A stretch of 6,485 bases of DNA from RGIG8775 sp045587785. Its GTDB lineage: Bacteria; Bacillota; Clostridia; Oscillospirales; CAG-272. The notes under the pieces were generated by a model. That model saw only the letters and a list, made by a program, of their open reading frames with translations, was not told the origin of the DNA and did not search any database. Below, piece after piece: positions 1 to 5,615 of the stretch (positions are counted from its first letter, which is position 1; each line of letters begins with the position of its first letter). The stretch spans positions 1 through 6,485 of the forward strand of contig JAZNDA010000005.1 in NCBI GenBank assembly GCA_045587785.1, given 5' to 3'. Both the position numbers and the translations under genes were made by a program.

Positions 1-27
1 GACAAACGGTTTGGAATGTGGTATAAT
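1..27 (+). promoter_or_regulatory. Sigma-A type promoter of the tRNA-Pro gene (-35 cut by window edge)
   Basis: TATAAT is present at 22-27 and is preceded by TGG at 19-21, giving an extended -10 element (TGnTATAAT). The window opens with GACA at 1-4, exactly 17 bases upstream of the -10, so it is probably the last four bases of a TTGACA -35 box whose first two bases lie outside. Transcription would start near 34, about 32 bases before the mature tRNA 5' end, leaving a short leader for RNase P to remove. The hexamer and spacing are seen directly; the missing TT is inferred. Confidence 0.8.
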
Positions 28-65
28 TTTGAGCGTTGAAGCGAGTTTAACTTGTGGTTCGACAT

Positions 66-141
66 CTGGGTGTGGCGCAGATGGTAGCGCGCTACCTTGG
101 GGTGGTAGAGGCCGCTGGTTCAAATCCAGTCACTCAGACCA
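66..141 (+). tRNA. tRNA-Pro with anticodon GGG
   Basis: A complete 76-base cloverleaf can be folded by hand. The acceptor stem pairs 66-72 with 131-137 (7 bp, one G-U). The D arm is GCGC 75-78 with 87-90 around an 8-base loop. The anticodon stem is CTACC 92-96 with GGTAG 104-108, and the seven-base loop 97-103 reads TTGGGGT, placing anticodon GGG at 99-101 followed by G37, as expected for proline tRNAs. The variable loop is five bases. The T stem is 114-118 with 126-130 around TTCAAAT, the usual T loop. A discriminator A (138) and a genome-encoded CCA (139-141) complete it. It would decode CCC and CCU proline codons. It has its own promoter and terminator, so it appears to be a single-gene unit. 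Confidence 0.96.
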
Positions 142-142
142 G

Positions 143-182
143 TTCGGAGGTTCATAACGAACCTCCGAATTTTCTTTATTTT
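143..182 (+). terminator. Intrinsic terminator of tRNA-Pro
   Basis: A perfect 11-bp inverted repeat (143-153 with 159-169) closes a five-base loop ATAAC and is followed at once by a T-rich tail (TTTTCTTTATTTT, 170-182). The hairpin starts one base after the tRNA CCA, so it terminates the tRNA transcript. Read on the minus strand, the stem is preceded by an A-rich stretch but lacks a T tail, so it is one-directional. Confidence 0.93.
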
Positions 183-358
183 ACGCGCTTTTTCGGGGAT
201 TTTGGGTGTTCGCACCGCCTCGAAAACGTCCGCTATTTTTTTGTTCAAAATCGGCTCGAAATTGGGGATAACCACATGTTTGACCACATTTGTCACAAAA
301 AGGCTATATTCCATAAGGGTTTTCGGCACTTTTCAATTTTTATTTTATGCAAAATGAC
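183..358. other. AT-rich intergenic stretch with no supported gene
   Basis: Between the tRNA terminator and the second hairpin I see no convincing coding region or recognised RNA. Both strands carry homopolymer T/A runs. A minus-strand open frame runs through here (about 120-329), but it reads through the tRNA and its terminator and matches no family I know. A remnant of decayed DNA, or an unrecognised small RNA, remains possible. Confidence 0.5.
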
Positions 359-390
359 GGCGGTTCTCTGCTCTGAGAACCTCCATTTTT
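359..390 (+). terminator. Terminator-like hairpin between the tRNA unit and the orphan frame
   Basis: GGTTCTC (362-368) pairs with GAGAACC (375-381) around a six-base loop, and GG 359-360 can pair with CC 383-384 across a C/T mismatch. ATTTTTAATT follows, so the plus-strand reading resembles an intrinsic terminator that could back up the tRNA terminator against convergent minus-strand genes. It also lies three bases beyond the stop of the minus-strand frame at 393, but on that strand the following bases are only weakly T-rich. The stem is short and imperfect, hence moderate confidence. Confidence 0.55.
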
Positions 391-392
391 AA

Positions 393-758
393 TTAAGTAT
401 CGCTTTCGCTTGCGGGCAAATAATAAATTTTATCATCCTTGATAATCAGCTGCACATCTTCCGAATACAAATCCGATTTATCGTGTTCATGTGTAACCTG
501 TTTTCCCTCTGATTGGATTTGTATCATTTCTGCAGTACCAAACTCAATTGAGCGAAAATTCAAATTGTCATTGAACAGTCCGGGAATAAAATGAACGACT
601 CCGTCTAAGCCATCTCTTTTCCTCCGTGTCTCGACCATATAAATTTTCAATCTTTTTGCAGTTTGCTCATGCCATTCAGCCAAGCGCATTTGCGTTTCTG
701 CAACTTGATTAGAGTAGGTAGGAAGCATGGCACTAATCTGAGACATACGATTTGCCAT
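393..758 (-). CDS. Unrecognised 121-aa protein, possibly the C-terminal remnant of a larger gene
   Basis: I do not recognise this protein. From the first available ATG (758) it is 121 residues. Residues 1-50 are rich in Q, E, K, R, A and L and look helical, possibly coiled-coil, with AEWHEQTAKRLK as a typical stretch. The second half has alternating hydrophobics (IYMVET, VQLIIKDDKIYYL) suggesting beta strands, and the tail is acidic and polar. No signal peptide or membrane segment is seen. The frame stays open upstream to a stop at 792-794 without another ATG, GTG or TTG, and continues as VNDDEIRK in the same style as the rest, yet no Shine-Dalgarno site precedes the ATG. That pattern suggests a 5'-truncated gene or a start lost by mutation. 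It is cut off from the next minus-strand gene by the hairpin at 829-864, and no promoter is evident between them. Confidence 0.5.
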   Translation of the reverse strand: MANRMSQISAMLPTYSNQVAETQMRLAEWHEQTAKRLKIYMVETRRKRDGLDGVVHFIPGLFNDNLNFRSIEFGTAEMIQIQSEGKQVTHEHDKSDLYSEDVQLIIKDDKIYYLPASESDT

Positions 759-828
759 TTTTCTGATTTCGTCATCATTAACTGAACGCCCTTAACTGAT
801 TCAAATTACCATCTGTTTTTTTGATTAC

Positions 829-864
829 AAAAAACACCGCTGAGGAGTTTTTATTCCTCAGCGG
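829..864 (-). terminator. Strong intrinsic terminator of the Xre/zinc-ribbon gene
   Basis: A perfect 10-bp stem, CCGCTGAGGA 837-846 with TCCTCAGCGG 855-864, encloses an eight-base loop. On the minus strand it is followed by TG and six T residues (834-829), and it lies just beyond the TAA stop at 871-873. On the plus strand it is followed by CAATTTTTATCTTTT, so it may work in both directions. It marks the end of the right-hand minus-strand gene block. Confidence 0.92.
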
Positions 865-870
865 CAATTT

Positions 871-1530
871 TTATCTTTTCTTGTATATCACAAGCTCGGG
901 ATTCTCTCCGTTTTCTTCGTAGGTACATACCAAAAGGAAGTCCATATTCGCGGCGATTCCAAAGCATCTGCCGCCAAATTCGCTTTCGAGCTGACTGCCG
1001 AGGTAGGTCTGCTTATCATCAAGGAACTTCACCTTTTCTCCGTTCGGGAGCGTGTATTCAATGTTGATAAATTCACCCGACAGCACGTTCAGTTTCTCGA
1101 CCTTGGGGAGTCCTTCGATATGCAAAAGCGTGTTGAATTCGTCAATCAGCTTTGCCTTGAATTCTTCGAGCTTTTCTTTTCCGCCGAGCTCGGCATACCG
1201 TTTCCAGATATCGAGCGTGTATTCACCGCCCGAATAGCACCATTTGCAGTATTCCTCGTTAAAATTGCCGTCGGTCTCGCGGCTTGTGGTAGAGTCCTCG
1301 AGCGGCATTCCGCAACACCCACACACGAGCTCTCTCGGAGAGCCGAGGAGCGTGTTGATCGACACATCAAACAGCTTTGAGAGCAGCTTGAGTGTATCGA
1401 TATTCGGTATCGTTTCGCCTGTTTCCCAACGTGAAACCGCCTGTCTTGTTACAAATACTTTTTCCGCAAGAGCCTCTTGCGAGAGCCCTTTTTGCGTTCT
1501 GAGTTCAAGGATAATATCCTTTGTTTCCAT
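871..1530 (-). CDS. Xre-family HTH regulator fused to a CGMPL-type zinc ribbon
   Basis: A 219-residue cytoplasmic protein of probable regulatory function. Residues 5-62 form a Cro/C1-type helix-turn-helix: LSQEALAEKV as helices 1-2 and TRQAVSRWETG as the recognition helix, followed by the usual IPNIDTLKLLSKLFDVS. Residues 70-98 form a zinc ribbon of the CxCCGMPL ... YCKWCY type (Pfam 'putative zinc ribbon', zf_ribbon_2), with C70/C73 and C95/C98 as likely zinc ligands. The C-terminal 120 residues resemble the tail usually attached to this ribbon (EYTLPNGEKVKFLDD, then the GIAANMDFLLVC region); its ligand is unknown to me. ATG at 1530 is chosen because AAGGTGG lies 4 bases upstream and the promoter (-10 at 1561-1566) places the transcript start near 1554; the longer frame back to a TTG at 1593 would begin before the promoter. 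DNA binding is confident, target and signal are not. Confidence 0.88.
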   Translation of the reverse strand: METKDIILELRTQKGLSQEALAEKVFVTRQAVSRWETGETIPNIDTLKLLSKLFDVSINTLLGSPRELVCGCCGMPLEDSTTSRETDGNFNEEYCKWCYSGGEYTLDIWKRYAELGGKEKLEEFKAKLIDEFNTLLHIEGLPKVEKLNVLSGEFINIEYTLPNGEKVKFLDDKQTYLGSQLESEFGGRCFGIAANMDFLLVCTYEENGENPELVIYKKR

Positions 1531-1560
1531 ATAACCACCTTCTTTGCTCGTTGTGATCAT

Positions 1561-1589
1561 ATTATACCATAATTCCGAGGACTTGACAA
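1561..1589 (-). promoter_or_regulatory. Promoter of the Xre/zinc-ribbon gene
   Basis: On the minus strand TTGTCA (1589-1584) is followed after exactly 17 bases by TATAAT (1566-1561), which is preceded by TGG, an extended -10 identical to that of the tRNA promoter at the left edge. The predicted transcript start is near 1554, some 24 bases before the ATG. The gene can therefore be expressed separately from the operon upstream of it. Confidence 0.82.
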
Positions 1590-1605
1590 GCAACCTGCTG
1601 TTGCT
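1589..1605. promoter_or_regulatory. Inverted repeat touching the -35 box; possible operator
   Basis: AGCAAC (1589-1594) and GTTGCT (1600-1605) form a perfect 6-bp inverted repeat with five bases between, centred upstream of and abutting the -35 hexamer of the Xre/zinc-ribbon promoter. Because Xre proteins usually bind such dyads and often regulate themselves, an operator role is plausible. It also follows the deformylase stop, but there is no T run on the minus strand, so it is a poor terminator. The function is inference only. Confidence 0.35.
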
Positions 1606-1615
1606 CCTACTCTCA

Positions 1616-2062
1616 TTATATCAATACTCCATTACAATGATCCACCTCATGCTGAATAATCTGCGCCGTCCAGCCGGTGAAGTTTTTCGTGCGCGTTTGC
1701 ATCTCCAAGGTCTGATATTGCACCTTGATAGTCTTATAGCGTTTGCACTTACGGGGGCCGCCGAGAAGCGACAGACAGCCTTCCTCGGTGTCGTACGCGC
1801 CGTCCTTCTTGATGATCTCGGGATTGAGCATCACCGTATATAAGCGTTCGGGTGAACCGAACGCAGGAGCACGTCCGCTCTCGTCGAGAAAGGCGATGAT
1901 GCGCTTGCGCACGCCGATCATATTCGCCGCCATGCCGACACAGCTTTCTCTGTGCGCCATCAGCGTATCAAGCAAGTCCTTGGCGACCTGCAAATCTTCT
2001 TTTGTTGCGACATCCGACTTCCCTGCAAGGAAGATAGGATCGTGCATGAGTTCTTTAATCAT
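1616..2062 (-). CDS. def: Peptide deformylase, divergent clostridial type
   Basis: Peptide deformylase removes the formyl group from the N-terminal methionine of new proteins using a bound metal (usually Fe2+). All three family motifs can be located in this 148-residue protein. Motif 2 is EGCLS (residues 94-98, metal ligand C96) and motif 3 is QHEVDH (137-142, ligands H138 and H142, catalytic E139). Motif 1, normally GxGLAAPQ, reads VGMAANM (42-48): the usual P and the conserved oxyanion-stabilising Gln are replaced by N47 and M48. The protein is short and ends soon after motif 3, like other compact Gram-positive forms. The ATG at 2062 has AAAGGA 7 bases upstream and overlaps the end of the CPBP protease gene by 8 bases, so the two are translationally coupled. 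Identity as a deformylase-fold enzyme is secure; whether it is the housekeeping enzyme or an accessory paralogue cannot be told here. Confidence 0.92.
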   Translation of the reverse strand: MIKELMHDPIFLAGKSDVATKEDLQVAKDLLDTLMAHRESCVGMAANMIGVRKRIIAFLDESGRAPAFGSPERLYTVMLNPEIIKKDGAYDTEEGCLSLLGGPRKCKRYKTIKVQYQTLEMQTRTKNFTGWTAQIIQHEVDHCNGVLI

Positions 2063-2792
2063 TTTTCAGTCCTTTCATCGTCCACGCAAGATACGCCGCA
2101 TAACCGCCTGTGATGACCGTGAGCAAAGCGCAGGTCAGGATTTGCATTTCCGTCGTTACGTTCGACTCGTCGGCAAATACGCTGATTGCGTTGAACAGTC
2201 CGTGCGCGGCAATACAGACGATGAGGCTGTCGGTTTTAAGATACATCATCACAAACATAAATCCCGCGGCAGTGGCGTAGACGATCTGCAAGAGATTCGG
2301 CAAAAGTTCCGCGCCCGAGCCGTTTACAAGGTTGATAATATGCCCGATGCCGAAGGTCACGCTTGAAACGATCACAGCAGCCTTGAGACTGTCTTTTCTC
2401 ATGGCGTTAAAGAGCAGTCCGCGGAAGATGACCTCCTCCAAAAATCCGACGCAAAGCATCGACAGTATGTACAGCACGGTTTCGACAGCACCGTAATTCA
2501 GCGTTACGCCGTGCCACAGATTGGCACTCAGCATAAGAAGCACGGGCAGATAAAACAGCATCGACCGCGCCGAAAATTTTGATGGACATAACCCGTAAGC
2601 TTCAAAAAGAGCGTTCTTTTTCAAAAACAGTAGCAGTACCGCAGACAGCAGAAGCCCCACCGCAAGCGTAACTGACTTTTCCAATCCTGCCGCCGCGGAA
2701 AGTGAATCACCCACGGACATCAACAAGCAATAGGCGAGGATCCAGATTACCGCGAACCATATTTTGCTTTTATCATAGAGTTTTTTGAGCAT
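2055..2792 (-). CDS. CPBP-family intramembrane metalloprotease (CAAX/Abi type)
   Basis: A 245-residue multi-pass membrane protein. Hydrophobic segments are visible near residues 12-28, 40-58, 76-92, 104-118, 138-155, 165-186, 188-205 and 217-237. The three family motifs are present: EEVIFRG (EE at 119-120, R124), FGIGH (F147, H151) and HGLFN (H197, N201). Glutamates and histidines of these motifs are the expected metal and catalytic residues. Members include the eukaryotic CAAX prenyl protease Rce1 and bacterial proteins linked to bacteriocin self-immunity, but the substrate here is unknown. The ATG at 2792 is chosen over a TTG at 2804 because TTGAGG sits 6 bases before it. Its start is one base after the TGA of the upstream acetyltransferase, and its 3' end overlaps the deformylase start, so all three are coupled. 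Confidence 0.9.
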   Translation of the reverse strand: MLKKLYDKSKIWFAVIWILAYCLLMSVGDSLSAAAGLEKSVTLAVGLLLSAVLLLFLKKNALFEAYGLCPSKFSARSMLFYLPVLLMLSANLWHGVTLNYGAVETVLYILSMLCVGFLEEVIFRGLLFNAMRKDSLKAAVIVSSVTFGIGHIINLVNGSGAELLPNLLQIVYATAAGFMFVMMYLKTDSLIVCIAAHGLFNAISVFADESNVTTEMQILTCALLTVITGGYAAYLAWTMKGLKND

Positions 2793-2793
2793 T

Positions 2794-3336
2794 TCAAACC
2801 TCAATTTTCGTCTTTTCCCACGTTTCTCTCGTCATCAGCATCACGTGACCAGTACGAATCTCACCGAGCTGCTTCACTTCAAGTCCTTCTGTGGTGTGAT
2901 GATAGACAAATCCGAGCTTTTCCTGCACGCGACGGGATTTCTCGTTACCGTCGTAATAGCCGCACCAGATGCGGTTCATCCCCAGATCCTCAAAGGCATA
3001 GCGGAGCATCTCACGTGAGGCTTCGGGAATGAGGCCCTGCCCCCAAAAAGGTTTTCCTATCCAATAACCAAGTTCGTATTCATCGTCCTGCTCGGCGAGG
3101 TCATTGCGATGAAAACCGATGCTGCCGATGGGCTTGCCGTTCTCTTTCAGACACACGGCAAAGGTATCGGGTGCGGACAGCACCGTGCGAATGATCTCAC
3201 GGCTGTTCTCCACGCTTGTGTGGGGCGGCCATCCTGCAGGTGGGCCTACCTCGGGATCGCTCGCGTATGTAAATAAGTCCTCCGCATCATCCTCGCACCA
3301 CGGGCGGAGAATGAGACGGTCTGTTTCAAGTATCAT
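2794..3336 (-). CDS. GNAT N-acetyltransferase, RimJ/RimL type
   Basis: A 180-residue cytoplasmic acetyltransferase that would transfer acetyl from acetyl-CoA to an amine. It begins with the typical MILETDRLILRPW strand of the RimJ/RimL (Acetyltransf_3) branch. The acetyl-CoA pyrophosphate loop is at residues 96-106 (KPFWGQGLIPEA), preceded by the strand YELGYWIG, and the C-terminal motif NEKSRRVQEKLGF lies at 131-143. The branch includes ribosomal-protein N-terminal acetylases, but also enzymes acting on antibiotics and small molecules, so the substrate is open. The ATG at 3336 has GGAG 7 bases upstream. It overlaps the 3' end of the phosphatidyltransferase gene by 11 bases; a longer frame from a TTG at 3375 has no such ribosome site. 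Its last codons hold the Shine-Dalgarno site of the protease gene. Confidence 0.92.
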   Translation of the reverse strand: MILETDRLILRPWCEDDAEDLFTYASDPEVGPPAGWPPHTSVENSREIIRTVLSAPDTFAVCLKENGKPIGSIGFHRNDLAEQDDEYELGYWIGKPFWGQGLIPEASREMLRYAFEDLGMNRIWCGYYDGNEKSRRVQEKLGFVYHHTTEGLEVKQLGEIRTGHVMLMTRETWEKTKIEV

Positions 3337-3829
3337 GTTTTTTCTCCATATAATACCGCTCGTGTATCGCCGCAACCGTTGCGACCGCGCACACGAATGG
3401 TAGAGTGTAGGTTAGTTCAATAAAGCTTATCGTTACGGGCAGAAGAAATAACGAAAATCCCGTTACCTTGTTCAAAAGGGTGTGTGGAAACGCAATTTTC
3501 CTTGTGCGAATGAATCCCCAAACGGCACCACAGAACTTGATAGTTGCGATAATACCAACCCATATCCACAACCATGTGGGGATATTGAGATACGGCGCAA
3601 ATCTGATGAAAGCCACAACCCAAAACACAAAATCCGAGACGGTATCGAGTCTTTCTCCGAACCCACTGACCGCGCCCGTCTTTCTCGCTATCGTTCCGTC
3701 TATCATATCGGTAAATCCGCAAAGCAGATAGAGCGCGTAAAACCACGCCGATGACAGCGGTATGAATAGAAGCGGCAAACTGAATACAATGCGCGAGGCC
3801 GTGATGATGTTTGTGATGTGTTTTTTCAT
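3326..3829 (-). CDS. Small CDP-alcohol phosphatidyltransferase
   Basis: An integral membrane enzyme of the class that swaps CMP in a CDP-linked lipid or alcohol for another alcohol, as in phosphatidylglycerophosphate synthase. The full family signature DGx2ARx8Gx3Dx3D is intact at residues 44-66: D44, G45, A48, R49, G58, D62 and D66, with the extra upstream D41. The N-terminal ITNIITASRI segment is also typical. At 167 residues it is slightly shorter than most PgsA proteins; about five or six hydrophobic segments are visible. The acceptor alcohol cannot be read from the sequence. It is probably an accessory copy rather than the essential PgsA, judged only from its neighbours. The ATG at 3829 overlaps the stop of the preceding acetyltransferase (ATGA), with AAAGG just upstream; its 3' end overlaps the next acetyltransferase by 11 bases. 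Confidence 0.9.
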   Translation of the reverse strand: MKKHITNIITASRIVFSLPLLFIPLSSAWFYALYLLCGFTDMIDGTIARKTGAVSGFGERLDTVSDFVFWVVAFIRFAPYLNIPTWLWIWVGIIATIKFCGAVWGFIRTRKIAFPHTLLNKVTGFSLFLLPVTISFIELTYTLPFVCAVATVAAIHERYYMEKKHDT

Positions 3830-4437
3830 AGCACCTTTGAATACAGCAAACAGGTCAGCGGAACCTTTTTGTTTCCCAAGTCAAGCTCCACGTCCTTTTC
3901 GCCCACTCTCTCAAAGCCCCTATGCTCGTAGAACTGATAGGTGCAGGCGTTGTCGGTGTAGAGATAGACCGTTTTGCCTTTTTCAATCGCCGTCAATTCA
4001 TTCAAAAGCATCGTGCCGATTCCTTTGATTTTGGCATCGGGATCAGCCGCCAAAAAGATGATTTCACCGTCGGGCGAATGCGTTTCCTTGTACTTTGCGA
4101 ACAACTCCTTATTGACCGCATCGTAGAGCCCTGCGCCGCCCTTAAAAAACAGCTTTTGGATCACATCCACGAGCTTCACGTAGAGCTTTTGCCAAAAGGA
4201 GCTGTGCTTTCTCGGCTCGTCCTTGAACTCGGCAAGAAGAATGCCGACGAGTCTTTCCTCTGCGTATGCGGCGAAAATCTGCGTAGCGCGGTTCATTTCA
4301 AGATACCAGAAGTATCTGCCGTAAGCGTTGAGAAGAAATTTACTGTCCAAGTACCAATCGAAGTGCATACCTTTGATTGCAAACTGAATGGCTTTTTTAT
4401 AATCTTTTTTGCGAATGTTTTTGATTTCAATGTTCAA
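3826..4437 (-). CDS. GNAT-family N-acetyltransferase
   Basis: A 203-residue soluble acetyltransferase. The first strand is IEIKNIRKKDYKKAIQFA (3-20). The conserved core is at residues 125-146: strand EIIFLAADP followed by KIKGIGTMLL, the acetyl-CoA binding loop, with GIG at 139-141. The last part, LYTDNACTYQFYEHRGF (159-175), is the usual strand-helix with the Tyr (Y170) that often acts as general acid. A long, partly basic insertion at 71-120 between the two halves is a peculiarity and may form the substrate site. The start is a TTG at 4437, with GGGG 7 bases upstream as a weak ribosome site; the first ATG is codon 24, which would delete strand 1, so the TTG is preferred. It lies 27 bases after the aldo/keto reductase gene and overlaps the next gene by 4 bases. 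The substrate is unknown. Confidence 0.87.
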   Translation of the reverse strand: MNIEIKNIRKKDYKKAIQFAIKGMHFDWYLDSKFLLNAYGRYFWYLEMNRATQIFAAYAEERLVGILLAEFKDEPRKHSSFWQKLYVKLVDVIQKLFFKGGAGLYDAVNKELFAKYKETHSPDGEIIFLAADPDAKIKGIGTMLLNELTAIEKGKTVYLYTDNACTYQFYEHRGFERVGEKDVELDLGNKKVPLTCLLYSKVL

Positions 4438-4464
4438 TATAGTACCCCGCCAAATTCTTATTTA

Positions 4465-5571
4465 TCAATCAGTTGAAAAATATCGTGCTATCTCTTCCAT
4501 TCTGCTTTCTTGCTTAACCGAGAAGGGACAACGGCTTTCGCAGTGACCGCAATGCAAGCAAGATTCGGCATTGATCGTCAGCTTAGTATAGTGATTCGCG
4601 GCAATAGTATCACCTGCAAGCGCGAGGTCGTAATATTTATTGACAAGACCGATGTCGATGCCCGCCGGACAGGGCTGACAATGGTTGCAATAGACGCAAG
4701 TACCTGTGATAGTATCTGACGTAAACGTGCCGATAACCGAATAATCCTTTTCCTCATCCGTGGCGGTTAAGAACTTTAAGACAGTATCAAGATGCTCCAT
4801 CGTCTGAACGCCGGGAACAACCGTCAGAACACCGGGACGGTCAATGGCATATTGTAAGCATTGGTTGTGCGTAAGCGCCACTCCGAATGGAGATTGATCG
4901 GCAGACAGAAGCTGCCCTGCGAAAAATGGCTTCATGACCGAAATGCCGACACCCTCGCGCTCACAACGCTTGAACAGTTCAAATCGCTCATTAACCGAAC
5001 CGATGCCGTACTCATCACCCTTTTCAAAGTCATAAGCAGGGTTGAGCGAGAACATCATCATATCCACAAGTCCCGTATCGATAATACGGTTTGCCACACT
5101 CGGTGTATGCGACGAAAATCCGATGTGACGGACGATGCTTTTTTCCTTTAGCTCTTTTATGTAATCAAAAACGCCTATCTCACAGAGTTTATCAAAATCC
5201 TCGTCATCGTCAACGCAATGAAGGAAGCCGAAGTCCACGTAATCCGTGCCAAGCTGTTCAAGCTCCCAAAGGAATGTCTTTTTTATTGTGTCAAACTCCC
5301 GACACCAACCGTACTCGCCATCCTCGTCATAAACAGCACCGAAATGCACCTGTAAAAAGACCTTATCACGGCAATCACGAATGGCTCTGCCGATGGGAGC
5401 GTAGGACGCACCTGCTGTACAAAGGTCGAAGAAGTTGATGCCGTGGTTGATTGCTTTGCGTATGATCGCCTCGATCTCGTCGGTCGGTGTTTTTCCGATA
5501 CCGCCCATACCGAGACCGATCACACTGAAAATTTCTTTATCGTTGCCATGTGGCAGTTTCCTGTATTCCAT
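4465..5571 (-). CDS. Aldo/keto reductase with C-terminal double [4Fe-4S] domain
   Basis: A 368-residue cytoplasmic oxidoreductase. Residues 1-270 are an aldo/keto reductase barrel: opening MEYRKLPHGNDKEIFSVIGLG, D49 and Y57 of the catalytic set in FFDLCTAGASY, and H118 in DFGFLH. The position that holds the catalytic Lys in classical members reads VFLQVH, so it is His (H76), which I believe is usual for this iron-sulfur branch (COG1453 type). Residues 292-348 add a ferredoxin-like tail with two cysteine clusters: CVYCNHCQPCP (292, 295, 298, 301) and CLHCGHCESRCP (338, 341, 344, 348), enough for two [4Fe-4S] clusters. This suggests a role in electron transfer of an anaerobe; the substrate is unknown. 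The ATG at 5571 has GAAGGA 9 bases upstream; an upstream in-frame TTG at 5607 has no ribosome site. Confidence 0.93.
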   Translation of the reverse strand: MEYRKLPHGNDKEIFSVIGLGMGGIGKTPTDEIEAIIRKAINHGINFFDLCTAGASYAPIGRAIRDCRDKVFLQVHFGAVYDEDGEYGWCREFDTIKKTFLWELEQLGTDYVDFGFLHCVDDDEDFDKLCEIGVFDYIKELKEKSIVRHIGFSSHTPSVANRIIDTGLVDMMMFSLNPAYDFEKGDEYGIGSVNERFELFKRCEREGVGISVMKPFFAGQLLSADQSPFGVALTHNQCLQYAIDRPGVLTVVPGVQTMEHLDTVLKFLTATDEEKDYSVIGTFTSDTITGTCVYCNHCQPCPAGIDIGLVNKYYDLALAGDTIAANHYTKLTINAESCLHCGHCESRCPFSVKQESRMEEIARYFSTD

Positions 5572-5607
5572 AACTATTAATCCTTCGAGATTTTTAATTG
5601 ATGACAA

Positions 5608-5613
5608 ATTATA
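5608..5613 (-). promoter_or_regulatory. Possible internal -10 element before the aldo/keto reductase gene
   Basis: A perfect TATAAT on the minus strand (5613-5608) lies in the AT-rich 44-base gap between the nucleotidyltransferase and the aldo/keto reductase. The sequence 17 bases upstream, CAGATA, is a poor -35, and there is no TG extension. It could be a weak internal promoter, or chance in AT-rich DNA. Confidence 0.25.
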
Positions 5614-5615
5614 TT

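Noticed and set aside
66..141. tRNA-Pro as a used attachment site with a duplicated 3' end
   Set aside because: I looked for a second copy of the tRNA 3' segment in the window and saw none; no integrase gene is present.
120..329. Minus-strand 69-codon open frame across the tRNA gene
   Set aside because: It reads through the antisense of the tRNA T arm and the terminator, has a GTG-type start without a ribosome site and matches no family I recognise; the tRNA and terminator explain that DNA.
1531..1593. N-terminal extension of the Xre regulator to a TTG at 1593
   Set aside because: It would start upstream of the -10 box at 1561-1566 and lacks a ribosome site; the ATG at 1530 has one.
1589..1605. 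Hairpin as the terminator of the deformylase operon
   Set aside because: The stem is only 6 bp and no T run follows on the minus strand, so an operator or chance dyad is more likely.
1743..2366. Long plus-strand open frame opposite the deformylase and protease genes
   Set aside because: It is antisense to two genes with full family motifs, and its translation is low-complexity and basic as expected for a mirror frame.
3922..4476. 184-codon plus-strand open frame opposite the GNAT gene
   Set aside because: The minus-strand frame has the acetyl-CoA motif and coupled neighbours; the plus frame has no recognisable motif or ribosome site.
5091..5438. Plus-strand open frame opposite the aldo/keto reductase
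   Set aside because: Its composition (many R, H, P) is typical of a shadow frame, and the opposite strand carries the conserved enzyme.
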